A stretch of 64,000 bases of DNA from Bacillota bacterium (lineage in GTDB: Bacteria > Bacillota > Clostridia > Acetivibrionales > DTU013). The notes beneath the pieces were generated by a model that ran no database searches, had not been told where the DNA came from, and was given only the letters and a program-made list of their open reading frames with translations. How positions within the stretch are numbered: the first letter of the stretch is position 1; each line of letters begins with the position of its first letter. The DNA is taken from contig JAEZCA010000029.1 in assembly GCA_023412665.1 (NCBI GenBank), forward strand, positions 49,714-113,713, in the 5' to 3' direction. The position numbers and the translations under genes were made by a program. Shown piece by piece: positions 63,601 through 64,000 of this stretch.

Positions 63601-64000
63601 CGTTGCTGTCAAGGTAATCTTCAATCTCCTTGGCCAGCATGCCCGCTTTATGATCATCTATCACAACATCAAAAGGTGTTGTGTACACACCAATGTCTAC
63701 TTTCAGCGTATTGCTCAGCTTGTCGCCTGACTTCGCCACAATATAAATATCCTTTGCTCCGGCAGTTAGATCTGTAAGTTCTATACTTTCGCTAAAGTAA
63801 CCTATGGAGGTATAACCTGACCCCGTGGTATTAATTACCGGAGGAGCATCGCCATCATTAACCACGGCGTAATAATAATGCGTCCCAAGAATATCTACTG
63901 AAAAATAGACCCGCGCCTCCGTTTCCGACACCCTTGAGGCCATACCACCCGACAGAACCGGTTCCCTCCCGGGATCATCAATATATAGCTTGCACCAGTA
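60665..64000 (-). CDS. S-layer-anchored surface protein with LRR, InlB-type repeat and three SLH domains, 5' partial
   Basis: At least 1111 residues; the frame is still open at 64000, so the signal peptide and start are outside. In order (ORF numbering from Met at 63943): an Ig/Cache-like start, leucine-rich repeats of the BspA/LRR_5 type (LPEGLSAISDGAFYDCFSL, IPASVTSIGKEAFANC; about 175-270), bacterial Ig-like and cadherin-like segments, one Listeria-Bacteroides (InlB B) repeat (ITFNRNGG to VYAQWKAKP, about 590-660), a Gly/Ser linker (660-685), a unknown beta-rich part, and three SLH domains (FKDVPAAAWYGDAVTF, FADAGATYYTGYLAAAKR, FSDAGSIASWAREAMMF). It would sit on the cell wall and bind other surfaces or glycans. 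Confidence 0.9.
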   Translation of the reverse strand, partial: YWCKLYIDDPGREPVLSGGMASRVSETEARVYFSVDILGTHYYYAVVNDGDAPPVINTTGSGYTSIGYFSESIELTDLTAGAKDIYIVAKSGDKLSNTLKVDIGVYTTPFDVVIDDHKAGMLAKEIEDYLDSNGYSGAYDKIRRLKVTGGVLNTADQDYLSISRPRYYWNIEEIDFSETSFKYYDVNDNVMKDGLFRGKSYVTIILPEGLSAISDGAFYDCFSLKNINIPASVTSIGKEAFANCESLEMVIIPANVTRIGDNAFYCCYYLEFVTTLSAVPPKVGNNAFKDVARSVVVSVPKGSASAYKGSDDGDTTDDKWHELTIYERTGADKKIIKVQALNKQVSWGTDKAAIDLPDSVYATLDDGSTLKVEIDWDYEKFLYDGYKQGTYQVTGTIKNLPYGIKNDMNKTAQVTIEVMEPISAVISPKCLSFDLSAPKDIAPVITWNDSSTVTKVICDSNGNTKDMKYSVNGNMLNIDKDDILALSPTAGDSMIFCVFFDDWGMAIFNVDIVMDYQPGTDASLKQLFFNSRSVIGFDPDKYSYEEVVSKDISLSNLVRAISAMPRDWKASMAITPASKLPGSIIVEVTAEDGVTKKTYTVNFTLHTNTITFNRNGGDTDADPKRKTVVSGESLVTLPKEPARSGYTFMGWNTKADGSGTSFMGNTPVDADITVYAQWKAKPTDNGGSNDGSGSSGGDVSSGGSISSGSTNEVVTSDGFVTIISTISSTLDQDVKATAAITQAQLNSAISLAVAEAVEQGNSRAARVRVEMDAPADAASVEASIPKEAMDSVADGRVEAFTLSTPVAELTFDRQALKVLAEEAVTDVKLIASRVNTQTLSEETRQAVGDRPVFDFRVTSGDKVISQFVGNVSVSVPYTPKEGEDTNAIIIYYINAQGQLEIISNCSYDSSTDTISFTTNHFSSYAVGYNKVSFKDVPAAAWYGDAVTFIAARGISTGTGGGYFSPEAKLTRGQFMVMLMKAYDIAPDMEARDNFADAGATYYTGYLAAAKRLGISDGIGNNMFGPEREITRQEMFTLLYNTLKNLGKLPKGSAGIPLSSFSDAGSIASWAREAMMFMAEAGIIRGNSGKLAPAGTTARAEMAQVLYYLLAK

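Overview
The window looks like chromosome of an anaerobic, endospore-forming clostridium (Bacillota). The evidence is a spoIIA operon, a spoVA operon, a Na+-type V-ATPase, an NfnAB transhydrogenase, a GH8 oligoxylanase and an S-layer (SLH) protein. The genus cannot be fixed from sequence alone; the xylan-oligosaccharide enzyme and the glycan/carbon-control genes suggest a plant-polysaccharide degrader.

Layout. 1-1.7 kb: end of a YesM-like histidine kinase and its AraC-type response regulator, followed by a 41-bp tandem repeat. 2.2-7.1 kb (minus): lower glycolysis, gapA, a fused pgk-tpi and gpmI, with GGGGACATTTCTT-type palindromes between genes. 7.4-10.1 kb (minus): a DUF2156 protein, an M20 peptidase and TrmL. 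10.3-15.4 kb (plus): glutamate dehydrogenase, a PEP-synthase-like ATP-grasp/nucleotidyltransferase fusion and a small secreted protein. 15.6-20.3 kb: a divergent HD-GYP regulator and histidine kinase, GH8 and CheX. 20.4-24.9 kb (minus): spoVA genes and spoIIAA-spoIIAB-sigF, the latter behind a consensus SigH promoter. 25-33 kb (minus): hprK-PHP-murB-rapZ-yvcK-debranching enzyme-whiA. 33.1-33.6 kb: a dense cluster of hairpins with no gene. 33.6-42.4 kb (minus): nine V-ATPase genes. 42.7-42.9 kb: two tRNA-Gly genes. 43.1-47.7 kb (minus): nfnBA, a sodium:solute symporter and its small accessory protein. 47.9-48.8 kb (plus): metF.

48.9-60 kb (minus) is an accessory-looking block, visibly richer in G+C than its flanks and using only ATG starts. 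It reads as one operon or two: LytTR regulator, 5'-nucleotidase lipoprotein, STAS protein, sensor-MFS fusion, GNAT, a membrane PP2C phosphatase fused to an RsbW-like kinase, a substrate-binding/permease fusion, and an ABC ATPase with a degenerate RsbW-like tail. All parts of a partner-switching circuit are present (STAS antagonist, phosphatase, kinase), but no sigma factor. The likely outputs are therefore the two transporters. This is the best candidate in the window for an undescribed system.

60.2-64 kb: a small unknown gene and a large SLH-anchored surface protein that runs off the right edge.

Carbon and energy genes dominate: glycolysis, HPr kinase, YvcK, glycogen debranching, Nfn, V-ATPase and GdhA, alongside the early forespore regulators. 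All functions are read from protein motifs by eye; no database search was run.
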